DNA of 64,000 bases from Paragordius varius (Eukaryota; Nematomorpha), in assembly GCA_964247055.1 (NCBI GenBank), contig OZ176053.1, forward strand, positions 10,416,001 to 10,480,000, given 5' to 3'. Below the pieces are notes generated by a model that was given only the letters and a program-made list of their open reading frames with translations, did no database searches and was not told the origin of the DNA. Positions 53,601 through 64,000 of this stretch are shown here, piece by piece. Both the position numbers and the translations under genes were made by a program. The stretch's first letter is position 1. The number at the start of each line of letters is the position of its first letter.

Positions 53601-54387
53601 CGGAAAAGGGTACATTTTATCTCATTGGTGCTTAAATTAGGGCCCCCCAAACATTGATATTTTCTGGTCACAGATTACGCAAAAATATTAAAATTACGCT
53701 CCGAATTGCGGACAATCAATAAATGTATGAATTACAATTAATATTGAAACCAAAACGGCACCGGTTCCCACTTGTTCAGAAACCATCGCAGTTCCATTTT
53801 TAATACTTAGAAATCAGACCGGTTCTAAATGTCCAGGAACCACCCCGGTTCCAAGCCCTGACAGAATCTAAGTAATCTCATGTTTAGGTAAATTAAGTCT
53901 CAATTAATTAAGTTATAAACTCCTTATTATAATGGTATTAAGATTTTTATTACATTTACGCTGAAACTGTTAAACTAATTGTATGATTACATTGTTTGCC
54001 TAGTATGATAGGTCGGTTAAAACCTTCAGTTTTTTGGTTAACTTAAAATAAAAAGTAATTTTCAAAGAACACCGTGTTAATCAAAAACATGGTATTAAAT
54101 TCATTTCCACACTGCAAAAATAAAACACGGTTTTAACTTAAACGAAGGACTCCATATTTATATATTTTTTTGGAAATTTTATTAAACCGTCTTATTTAGG
54201 ACATCCACGCTTTATGAGTTAAAAAAAAATTCCGAGATTGATGCATTGCTAACAAAAATTTAAGTTACGTTCTCCTCGTGGTTTACATGCAAACGCTGTC
54301 GTTACCCATTCATAATATTTATTTTATATAAAAAGGTATCTATTGATTTTTGTATTAGGTATATCACACTTCAATCAATTTACTGAG
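50601..54387. other. intergenic upstream of ADCK1
   Basis: About 3.8 kb of A+T-rich DNA without a recognisable gene, apart from a possible hAT-like element at 51020-53860 and a (TA)n run near 52588-52610. A short frame at 51679-51774 (MSRKFNKLF...) has no known counterpart. Confidence 0.5.
51020..53860. mobile_element. possible decayed hAT-like element
   Basis: The right end reads as the complement of CAGGGCTTGGAACCGGGG, a hAT-like terminus. Its inner inverted sequence ATGGTTTCTGAACAAGTGGG resembles ATGGTTCCTGAGAATGTGG near 51100-51120, which suggests a left arm. No transposase is readable between them, and the left boundary is a guess. Confidence 0.3.
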
Positions 54388-54918
54388 TTAATTTTGTTTT
54401 CTTTTAGCAAGAATCCAATATTGTTTGTTAACCATCTCAAGCATTTGTATTTTTTGACGAATCACGTTAACATCTAACCATTTATTCTGTACAGTTTCAA
54501 ATTCGCAATTTTTTAACGTGTTTAAATAACTACCTCTTAAATTATAACTTAAATTAAATGATTAAAACTTTATTTTTAATGTTTCAATAAGTTCGTACAT
54601 GCATTGAGCAACAAGTTGTAATTCAGCTAAATATTGGCTATTAGATTTTTGTATATTATCAATTAGCCTATCAAAATTATTTTGTAGCTTTTTTGATAGT
54701 AAATTAAACAAAAATCTAAAGTTATTAAAAGTTTACGCAAGTTCCTCTAATGATTTTATATAATTATTGATTTCTATATTTTTCAAGCCAAAGATGTCAT
54801 CGTATCCTTTGTTATTATAAGAGTTCAATAATAAAAATATTTTTGTGCTTTTATCAACAAAACTTGTTAAGCAATTTTCGCTGCTATTCAAAAATTTAGT
54901 AATTTCTTGTTCATTCAT
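54388..54918 (-). CDS. small coiled-coil protein with two 21-nt introns, possibly MED30
   Basis: Exons on the minus strand: 54737-54918, 54569-54715, 54388-54547, separated by GT-AG introns of exactly 21 nt (54716-54736 and 54548-54568). The spliced frame is 489 nt, 162 residues, stop TAA. A TAA lies in frame 9 nt before the ATG, which fixes the start. The product is helical and polar: an N-terminal helix SFVDKSTKIFLLLNSYNN, then IKSLEELAFLFNLLSKKL, a middle helix, and a C-terminal helix VIRQKIQMLEMVNKQYWILA. Order and character recall Mediator subunit MED30 (TVQDIVYRTMEIFQLL, then LRQLSVLFRKL, then a C-terminal coiled coil), but identity is low and this is an inference from memory. I am confident it is a gene, not of its name. 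It is transcribed in the same direction as ADCK1 and DDX52. Confidence 0.8.
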
Positions 54919-55938
54919 AAAAGGTTATGGTAGATATGCTGGTCATAAAAGTAATACACATAACCTTCTACATTTTTACACATTAGGGTAGTTATTGCCT
55001 ATGTAAATTGTTTAATAAGTAATTTTAAATAAGAATTTTAAACTTTTTCTTATGTTTTAGATAAAAAACTTATATTTTTTACAGTTTTGTAAATTTTAGT
55101 ATAAAAATGGAATTGCTTTAAAACATGATTGAGATCAATAAAATTATTAGCTGAAATGCAAACTACAGCTTATTAAAGTTACAATATAATATAACCCCTG
55201 TATACATTAATTTCCCCATTGTAAGCGCTTAAAAATAAAAAAAATCGCGGGGTTTTCCTGAAGATTTTTTAATTATTTCACATATATTATTTATAAATAT
55301 ACGTTTTAGACAAAAAAGGATTACACTCGACTAATAACTTATTAAATACTTTTTAAAAATATTAAAATTTCAAATACCCAAAAGGTCTCAATAATTATAA
55401 CATATTTTAAACAAATGAAACTTTTTAACTCCTTATTGTTAAAGTTAAGTTCCCGCCCAAATTTATTAACTCTTCAACTTGATAAGAGTAAAACCACCAA
55501 TTCAGTATTTAATTTATTCAATTATATTTAATATTTTATTATGTTTTAAATTGATTATTCATCACTACATCAAGTAATAAACCATTTATTTATCATTTCT
55601 CTTAACGTTGCTATAGAATCAAGCACGAGGGTGTCATCAGCATATATATAAAGGTAAACCTAAATGGTAATTTTTTGTGGCAACTGCGAGTTACCTTGAT
55701 AAACGCCAGGTTTTGATCAATCATGAAAAGGATATATTTGGAAAGTAATTGATAGACTTTTTTTATAAGGGAAAACTCAAAGCGTTTCATTGTGCCACGA
55801 AGTTTTGAATAGTTGTTTTTTGGCATAAAATTAAAAAAAATATTACGCATTATAAATAACCTTTATTGCTTTTTCGAGGAGGACTCTAAGTTAAAATATA
55901 AACGATACACATTCATTAAAAGGAACGAGCAACATTAG

Positions 55939-56424
55939 TTAACACTTCATGACCCTTTCATGTCCGCGGTGACATATTGGGCTAATTTTATATCCCAGAT
56001 CTCAATCTTAAAATATTGTTTTAGATATTTTAGAAAAAATATATCAAACCTTTTTCAAATGTATTAGATAAAATATCATAATTACTGTTTTTGTCTAAAA
56101 TCGGGCAGCTTCACAATAGAAAAGAACGACTGATATCAAAATGTACAAGTCAAGTTGCTGGTATAATGTATTCTTATTTACATTTTCTATCCATATCAAA
56201 CATTTATTTTATTTAATTAGCGATTTAAATAATTTGAAAAAAATAGCGGCAAAAATTTTGGTTTTTCCATCTTACATATTTTAAAAAATTTCTTGTATAA
56301 TGCGTCATAAAAGGCTAAAGCTTTTTAAATTCGGCATACCTTAAATACTATTTATAATATTTAAATTATAAATCGCTCCAGGGTATAAAATATCCCATAA
56401 GTCAAAAAGGTCATGGAGTGTTAA
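55939..56424. mobile_element. MITE, TTAACACTT family, subtype 2, best-preserved ends
   Basis: Starts TTAACACTTCATGACCCTTT and ends with the inverted form GGTCATGGAGTGTTAA. The inner blocks ATATCCCAGATCTCAA and CTCCAGGGTATAAAATATCC are also inverted relatives. 486 bp, noncoding. Confidence 0.8.
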
Positions 56425-56774
56425 TAACAAACGTCCGATGGATCGCTCATATGTCTATTAATAAAATTAATATTAATTTTTGAAATACATATACATATTG
56501 GACCCATAAGAGGCTTTTTGATAATTTTTGTCATTCCAGAGGGCAAAATTATCACTAATGAATGAGCCAATACAATCATCGAGCTTAATTATAAAATCGA
56601 TTTAAATTGCCATTTGAGCTAGGATTTTAATTTACAAAATGGTTTAAATTCATTTAAACTTGTTGCATGGAAAGGAATAAAAATTCCGAAGCATTTTCAT
56701 TTATCAAATTTGTCTACAATAGAAAATGAAAGCAAAAATAAAGGGTGATAGAAAAAAAACTAGTAATTGGCATA

Positions 56775-56780
56775 TTTATT
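56775..56780 (-). promoter_or_regulatory. poly(A) signal AATAAA of DDX52
   Basis: On the minus strand AATAAA begins 7 nt after the DDX52 stop codon, suggesting a very short 3' untranslated region, as for ACAP. Confidence 0.55.
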
Positions 56781-56787
56781 TGGTATA

Positions 56788-59700
56788 TCAATTCATAAGC
56801 TTTTTATTTTTCCCCCGTTTGTTCTGAGATTTTTTATGTTTCAAATTGCCTAAAAAATTTTCTACGAGCGAATAATTTTTATTCTCGCCCACTTTGGGCC
56901 GTATAAGAGCATGCTTTTTCATTTGTCGTTTTAAGTTTTTTGGGACTTCCTTTAAATCCTCCATAAATTTTGGCAAGTTCACTGCCGTTTCTGGTGATGA
57001 TCGCTTGATAATTTCGTATATAGGTTTAAGGTAGGGTATATCTTCATGTGTGTAAAAAGTAATTGCATGTCCCACCTTTCCCGCTCGCCCAGTTCGACCT
57101 ATTCAAATGATAAAATGTGTCGACATGATTGAAATAAAACAGTTAAAAAATATATCCAAACCTAGTCACCAGGGGTTCTGTGACAAAAATGGTATAATTA
57201 GTAATTCTTCTGAATTAATTAAAGTTAAACAAGATTTTAGCTATTTCTAATCAATATTATAACACAAAAATTAGAGCTAGAAATAAGTTTATTATGAACC
57301 AAAATATGCACACAAAGAGAAAAGCAATAGAAAAAGACAATCCATTAGTATGATATTTTATCCAAATATTTTTAGAGAAATTGTTGCACGTGTTTTATAA
57401 TACCAATAAAATAAAAAGATTAAATTCCAATATACTAATAGCCTATTATTTTTAAATGGTGGCATAAGTATTTGTTTTTGTCTTTTAATTCAAATGAGTT
57501 AATCATCCTAAAGAAATCACTATTCCATAATAACAAATGCTAGGTGCAAATAACCGAAAATTGTTTTTTCGAAAAAAATGTTTAAGATTCCAATTATAAA
57601 AAGAAATGGGAAAGAATATAAATTTATTAATTTTATTCGTATGGCAAATTTAAATCATCAAACTTTTTACGATTGTTACAATCCAAAAAAAATCGCATTT
57701 TTTCGCATATTAGATCAATAAAATTATATACTATAGATGAAAAAGTGTCAACTATAATTTATTTGTTTTAATATAGCATAAGTATAATTCTAAACGCAAA
57801 ATATTATCAACAAAGATATTATTTTTTCGGAGCCCAAAAAGATTTTGGAAAATATTGGCTAAAAAATCACACTTTGTCTTCAAATTTAAATCAAAAAAAC
57901 TTGTTTATATGCGGTAAAAGATATGGATTATATTAAAACAATCATATAAACTCTATATATCGAAATTGCCGAATATATCGCCTTCAAAATAATTTAAGCC
58001 TTATATAAAGATGATAATTTGATAATTTGCATCAAAGCGGAAGCTGCGTATAGTTTTAACACAACATCCAATATGTGTATTATAAATACTTTTTCCATAC
58101 AATTCGCAGAAAAAAAATCTATCATCTCAGATTTTTGATTAAGGGATTTTTTTATCCAAAAATGTTGATTATATATTCTTGTGCCATTTTAACTTTTATG
58201 GCTTTATGGCATAAAAATTCCCCAAATTAAAAAAATGAGTCGATAGATTTTTAGTGCATTAAATTGTATGAAAAAGATATTTAAATATAGGTGTTGAATA
58301 TTTTAAAATTATACGCAGCTTTCGCTTTGATGCAAATTATCGAAAACATTTTCTTTTTTATATAGGGCTTAAATTTTTTTGAAGGCGAATTATTGGGTAA
58401 CTTCTATATATAGTGTCAATATATGATTGAAAAAATTAAAATCTTTTACCGCATATTTTCTAAGATTCAAATTTGGCGACAAAGTGCGATTTTTTAGTTA
58501 ATATTCTTGAAAATCTTTCAGGTACCATCCGAAAAAATGCGAAATCTTTGTTGATAATATTTTGCGTTTAGAATTATCATTATGCTATATTAAAACATAT
58601 AAAATATAGTTGACACAATTTTATCAATTGTATTTAATTTTATTTGACCTAATGTGAGAAAAAAATGCGAATTTAGATTTTGGCTGAAAGAGAAAAATTA
58701 AAATAACTTTTTTCTAGTAGTTTTTTAACCGCGTATATCATTTTATCCTGAAGCTTATAGCTATAAAATGATAAATAATTCATTAACCTTTAGTTTTGTC
58801 CAAATTTTTACACAGTGATATATAACCTAATGTTTAGTTAAAGGATAAAGATTAATTGAAATCATCCTTTATAAATTTCACACAGCAATCCCATATTTAC
58901 AATGTAATAACAATGGAAAACTACCTATTCGATGAATGTAACTTATGGCGTTTGGGGGGAAATCGAAATTAATGACTAGATTAACATCTTTGAAATCTAA
59001 TCCACGACTCAATAAATCCGTGCAAATCAAAGTCCAAATCTGTCCGTGTCTAAAAGCATGAACAATCGAATCCCTCTACGCAAATATATATGAAGGGTGT
59101 AAAAATACTTTTTATTAAAATTACAAAACTTAATTTATATTAAATATTCAAAAATATGTGCCTAACGTCTAATATATAATTTAAATTTGCTGTCGTTATT
59201 AAAATATTTTTGTAATAATAATAGAAATTTATCTTATAGATTCAAAACTAATTATAAATCTTTCCATGATGTATACTTTTATTTGAGGTAATTGTGAGTG
59301 CATAACATCAAGGTGTATTGGTTCATTCCTTATCTCTTCGTATAATTGTTGCGCACGTTCACGCGATTGTACAAAAATTAATACAGGAGGTTTCCAGCCC
59401 TAAATATAATACAATATTACACAAATTATGAACCTTTTAAGACATAATTTATAATTTACGTTTGTTAAATTTTTATGCAAATATATGTACGCACAAAATT
59501 AGTATACATTAGAAATAATAAAAATTGGCCTTACTTGACGTATGAGTTGTTTTAACCCAATAATTTTGCCAGCTTCATTTCCAGCAAAATAGAGTTCTTG
59601 TTTGACACTTTCAGAGGCCACATTTCTGCATGTAATATCATATGTTAATAAAAATAATTTTACACCTAAAAACCAAAACTTTCGTGTTTTTGAGCTACTT

Positions 59701-61725
59701 TTCATTTTTTTTATTTTAAAAAAAATTATTAGATATTATCGTAATGCGATACCTGGCTCCAACACAAACAGTTATATGGTTATACATATTTTCTTTGCAC
59801 CAATCATCAAGTTCTCGCGAGTATGTAGCGCTAAACATTGCTCTTTTAAGAGCCGGCGATGTGCACATTTCAAAAATTTTGGTTAACTAAACAAAATGAT
59901 ACAGAATATATTAATTGAGAAATATATATAGGCGCATCTAAGATGGATGTTTATGACATTATACATTGTTACTTTTTCATTTTAAATTATATTTTGGAGT
60001 AGTTTTGTTACCCCCAGAGCTAAAATTTGTAAATATATTACGGTTTAAAATTTGTTTTGTTTAAAAATTTTTATATCAAAAAATGTTGATCTGTATTAGA
60101 TAATTTTTAACTTGTACAGTTTTTTAATATAGAGCAAGGTTGTCCAACACGCGGCCCTCCACGACTTCTTAAGCCCACAAAAATAATAAGTATTAAATAA
60201 AACCAAGCTTCTATACTGCAAACATTCCTAAAAATTAAATCTTTAAATATTTTCGTTTTCGTTTTATCTTTTCATGTTTTATGAATATGAATAAACCCTA
60301 TTGTTCGTTTAAGGGTAAATATTTTAGCCATTAAATATTAACGTAGAACACCTTTAACCCTTTTATTGAATATATACTTTAAAAAATAATTTTTTTAAGG
60401 CTTGGCAATGGAATAACTAACAATAAATGGTAAAATATATTGGTTTTGGTGTTGTAATATTTAAATAGTCTTCTGTTTTATTACATTTATTGGTGGCCAT
60501 GTCTAAAATTAATATAGCTCTAAAACTTAGGAAAAACAGTTGATTATAAAATAAATAAAAATCAAAAATTTGATGGTAAAATATAATTTACTTAAGGTAA
60601 CTATTTACATTTTTAATCAAAATATATTGTCATAAAATCCAAAGAAAAAATAGCGGCGAAAAAATAGGAGATGAGTATTTTTACAATCTTAGATTATTTA
60701 ATCTTACATTTAAACGACGATAGAATGCATATTTTATGCCAATATGTTATATACTTTTTTGATATTGGAATTCGATATCGCTTTGGGATACAATACTACC
60801 CCAAAACATTAATAACAAAAATTATAACCTGGTCACGAAATTCTGTTTCAAACAATCTATCACTTTCATCCAACACTAACCATTCAACTTCATCTAAGCT
60901 AAACGATAATCATTTTTATTTAATAATTTTATCATAAAAAAATTAAATATTGTAAAATATTTATACGATATTAACGGTTTGGGATGACTAAACAATAAAT
61001 TTAGCCGATTAGGGGTTGATATTAAAAAATGAAATTTTCGCTTTCCATTCAAATACTTTTCACATTTTATGTTGGTGATCTATATAATCATTATTTGTTA
61101 TAGTAAACTTTAGGCAATAAATGAGACTTTATTTGAGTTCCTTGGAAAAGAGTTTTGCAAAAAAGGTAAGTTTGTTTAGATAATTCCCGGGTGGGTGATA
61201 TAATCAAAATTTTGGGTTTTGACGTTTTAACATTCGATTTCTAACAAATTAAAAATTTTAATGATACCTGTAAATACATATATAATGGTAATAAAAACGC
61301 AGCAGTTTTCCCAGAACCTGTTGGAGCGCAGATCAAAGCTTCCCTACGATCCATAATTATAGGCAAGGTTTGCATCTAGAATGGAATATATTTGATATTA
61401 TAAAAGTTATAATACAGAAATAATAGCAGTTTTTGACGATAAGGGCCACGGGTTATACCTGAACAGGAGTGGGACTTGTATATCCTAATTTATTTAAACT
61501 TTGAATCACATTAACTAATTCTGGAATGTCAAAGTTGACTATAGGGCCTGGAATATCTGTACCATACACATTTATTTTATATTTTTTTCTTAAAGAATAT
61601 ATTCGATCAATAAAAATTTTTTCTAGTTTGATTTCATTCGTAGGCGGGTCATTGGTATATAATTTCGTTTCTTGTATTGGCGTTTTGAATTTGGCCCCAC
61701 ATGTGAGTTTCTCAAATATATCCAT
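56788..61725 (-). CDS. DDX52: DDX52/ROK1-type DEAD-box RNA helicase
   Basis: ATP-dependent RNA helicase; yeast Rok1 acts in the nucleolus in 18S rRNA processing. Exons on the minus strand: 61459-61725, 61268-61375, 61109-61240, 60967-61079, 60829-60898, 59753-59886, 59535-59625, 59277-59399, 58925-59075, 56788-57098. The 1500 nt give 499 residues (human about 599) and stop TGA. The N-terminus [13 protein letters not shown] matches the family start; an upstream in-frame ATG at 61740 (MNECN) is possible. Motifs: Q motif GYTSPTPVQ, Walker A APTGSGKT 106-113, SPTREL 140-145, STPNRL, DESD 217-220 (DEAD box as DESD, as in DDX52), FSAT with SAT 249-251, [23 protein letters not shown] 394-401. The C-terminal tail is lysine-rich. 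Two 5' introns are only 27 and 29 nt; the last is 1826 nt and holds a foldback element. Confidence 0.97.
57680..58683. mobile_element. foldback (long inverted repeat) element
   Basis: Arms of about 440-450 bp (57680-58125 and 58230-58683) are inverted copies around a spacer of about 100 bp. Matching pairs include CGCAAAATATTATCAACAAA with TTTGTTGATAATATTTTGCG, and TTTGCATCAAAGCG with CGCTTTGATGCAAA. No coding capacity is seen. It lies in the last DDX52 intron. Confidence 0.85.
59955..60825. mobile_element. MITE, TTAACACTT family, with a nested hAT-like piece
   Basis: The left part has TTACCCCCAGAGCTAAAATT and the right part TTTGGGATACAATACTACCC, the inverted inner blocks of this family. The middle has AAAAATAGCGGCGAAAA, like AAAAATAGCGGCAAAAA in the copy at 55939-56424. 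At 60135 a family-B hAT-like end (CAAGGTTGTCCAACACGCGG) is inserted. The element fills nearly the whole DDX52 intron 59887-60828, ending against the splice donor. Confidence 0.6.
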
Positions 61726-62444
61726 ATTACATTCATTCATAATGGTAATGATACCAAAATTTAAAAGGTTGCGCAAGTAATAGGTTAAATGTTTAGCCAA
61801 ATATTTAAATAAAAACATTTGATCAACGTAAAAAACCGATTTATAAGGATTTTAAGCATAAACTAATATATTTTAATAAATATTTCAAACATATACTTTT
61901 CTTTGAGAAGATATTTTATAAAATTATTATTTAAGGGTAACTGCAAGCCGGAGACATTATAAACAAATCTTATAAATAGCAATTTTTATAATCGCATGTA
62001 AAAAACTGTCATTTTTCAACGTTGATGTTTTTTACAGGGACTTTATAAATAGAAATATTTTGATATTTGACTAGATACTATGCATTTAACTTTTAATATC
62101 TTACCTAACCTATTTATAAAATGATTTTAATAAAACAAAGACATATAAAATTTTTGTTGTTTAATATATTTTTTTATCAATCGATATAACAATGGGAAAT
62201 CATAGCATAATTTTTATAAATTTATTATGATAGTAAAATGCAACGGGATATCATGATTTTGGTTTGGGTTAGTAGTGATAGAAGGTTTTGTACACTCTTG
62301 TGATAAATGCTCCATCTTTAAAAAATGGTTTGTGGTTTTTTATATATTTTTTATGGCGAAGTTCATTCCAAATTATATTATTAAAATATATCAAATATAA
62401 AAAAAGGAAATCGATATTTTAAAAATTTAATTTTAAGTATGGGC

Positions 62445-63005
62445 TTAACACTTCGATTCGAATTGGGTGATTAAATACCCCAGACAATATTGAAAATGGT
62501 ATTTTAAACTCTGAAAGAAACGGTTTCAATTTAAATATTTATGCTTCTATCCTATTAAAAATTATATAAATAAACTTAAATATCTAAATAAAAGTTAGTT
62601 TTGGAAAAAAAGTTCCGTCTCAAACTATTTAGTCGCCATTTTTATTACATTAATTAATATATCGTTAATTTAATTTCAAATCTAAAATTGAGTTTATATT
62701 TTTATTATAACATTGATATAAGCTGAAAAAGTGGTATATTTCGCATTATTTTTACATTTACTTATGCACACATGCTGTTGGCTAATTTTTACCTTTAAGT
62801 TCTACCTCTAAATAAATATAAACAAGTATTTTTGAAAGATTTTATATATTTCAGCTAATTAATGTTATGCAAGTGTAAGCTTTTGTCATCATTTCAATTG
62901 ATTTCATAGTTTTTTGAAATTTTTAATTTTATTCAAGCCTGGGTTATCTAAATACCACAATTACAGTCGAAGGAATAAAATTAATGTGTTGTATTTAAGT
63001 GTTAA
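62445..63005. mobile_element. MITE, TTAACACTT family, copy similar to 8644-9230
   Basis: Begins TTAACACTTCGATTCG, ends with AAGTGTTAA. Along its length it shares AAATACCCCA, TTTATGCTTCTATCC, AAAAAGTTCCGTCTCAAAC and CGCCATTTTTATTA with 8644-9230. 561 bp, noncoding. Confidence 0.8.
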
Positions 63006-63709
63006 GCTCCAATTGCTTTTAAATAGGCTAATTTACTAAATATAAACGTAAAAATTCATAGGTTGAGTGATAAAATTTTCAAATATGTGATAAATTTTGA
63101 TATACATAAATTTCAAAAAATACTTTCATTTAATCAAATCTTTTTGAAGTGGGAGCCTTTAAAAAATTCTAAAGCAAGAGAATTGTTTTGCGCTATCATA
63201 TCGTTTCCATTATTCCTCAAAATATATGAGGTCAACTTTAATAATATTTTGCAAAAATTAAATTTTAAAAAAGGGTTGGTATCAAAATTTAACTTATAAT
63301 TAAAACTTTTATCGTGCAATTTTAGCATTTTTGCTTTAAAAGAAAGGTGCCCATTCAAAAGGCAAAATTTTGGACTTTCGGAGACCACATCTAAAAAATT
63401 CTTTAAAAATTTAATATTAATTTTAAATGTATTTTATGATATATTTTAGTGATATTTTTTGACATAAACCATTTACCTTACATGTGCGACAATTTCGATA
63501 TCTTTAATATATCATTTACTACGAAAGTCATAACAACTATTTTATATTTCTCGTAAGGGCCGAAACCAAAAGGCCCATAATAATCCTGATACATTTCCTA
63601 TCAGAATCTATATATTTCATCAGGATTTTTCATACCCCCGATTTTAACTCCGTGAAATGTCTAATGATCATGTTCTTGTCTAAGTATCAGATTAACTAGA
63701 GATTTAACT

Positions 63710-63897
63710 CAACGATATTCAAACCGCAAACCACGGGAAGGATACGGCCCTAAAATGTTTTTTCTGTCTCTCAATTCGAATGCTTATTTGGATTATAAAT
63801 ATCTCAAAATGTCTCAAACAGTTAGGAAGTTTTATGTCAGCCCTTAAGACAATATAATTTTTTTGCTGCTCTTTAAACATTTTGGCCAGCACCACGG
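63710..63897. mobile_element. hAT-like nonautonomous element, family A, copy 3
   Basis: The left part contains GATATTCAAACCGCAAACC and GGCCCTAAAATG; the interior has ATTATAAATATCTCAAAATG and CTCAAACAGTTA. The right end is the complement of CGTGGTGCTGGCC. More diverged than the other two copies. Confidence 0.55.
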
Positions 63898-64000
63898 ATG
63901 TAACCCATCTAAAAATAAAAGACTTAAATATCATTGTTAAACTCGTTATATATTGATTATCATTAATACGATTAATATCTCTGACAGCTGCGGAAGTGTA

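Larger units (their letters stand above)
54919..56787. other. intergenic between MED30-like gene and DDX52
   Basis: No gene is recognisable. A minus-strand open stretch at 55611-55850 matches nothing known to me. A MITE at 55939-56424 occupies part of the interval. Confidence 0.55.
61741..64000. other. intergenic upstream of DDX52; transposon remnants only
   Basis: Holds the MITE at 62445-63005 and the hAT-like copy at 63710-63897. The short open stretches at 63063-63299 (+) and 63134-63388 (-) overlap each other and show no known protein. The DDX52 promoter should lie near 61750-61900, but no specific element is recognised. Confidence 0.55.

Noticed and set aside
60671-60937. Plus-strand 88-residue frame
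   Set aside because: It covers a MITE end and the antisense of a DDX52 exon.

Overview
The window is very A+T-rich DNA (roughly three quarters A+T by eye) from an invertebrate animal. The evidence is a set of spliced, animal-type genes, standard use of TAA, TAG and TGA as stops, RTE-like LINEs, hAT-like and other short inverted-repeat transposons, and a huge minisatellite. The species cannot be named from sequence alone. Many genuine introns are only 21-29 nt long and cluster at the 5' ends of genes, with much longer introns downstream. To my knowledge that recalls flatworms (small 5' introns, large 3' introns) and dicyemids (introns in the 20s of nt). It is a hint, not a classification.

Layout. 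1-1975: broken RTE-like LINE, with the endonuclease part inverted relative to the reverse-transcriptase part. 2115-7236 (-): SVOP-like major facilitator transporter, 15 exons, last transmembrane part missing from the window. 7.2-10.9 kb: intergenic, with transposon remnants. 10959-24416 (+): ACAP-type BAR-PH-ArfGAP-ankyrin protein, 24 exons, apparently complete; its largest intron holds two head-to-head LINE copies. 25.66-39.67 kb: a 14-kb minisatellite of 62-bp and 56-bp units with a duplicated 2.6-kb higher-order block and an inverted end. 41746-43316 (+): small secreted cysteine-rich protein, antistasin-like in cysteine spacing. 45317-50600 (-): ADCK1, 8 exons. 54388-54918 (-): a small gene with two 21-nt introns, possibly Mediator subunit MED30. 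56788-61725 (-): DDX52/ROK1 DEAD-box helicase, 10 exons, with a 1-kb foldback element in its last intron. 61.7-64 kb: intergenic transposon remnants.

The genes are unrelated in pathway and form no operon or system: vesicle transport (SVOP), Arf/endosomal traffic (ACAP), mitochondrial atypical kinase (ADCK1), ribosome biogenesis (DDX52), perhaps transcription (MED30-like), and one secreted peptide. The notable themes are the extreme intron miniaturisation and the structure of the minisatellite. Exon maps were built by hand from splice signals, reading-frame continuity and recalled human protein sequences; no alignment was run.
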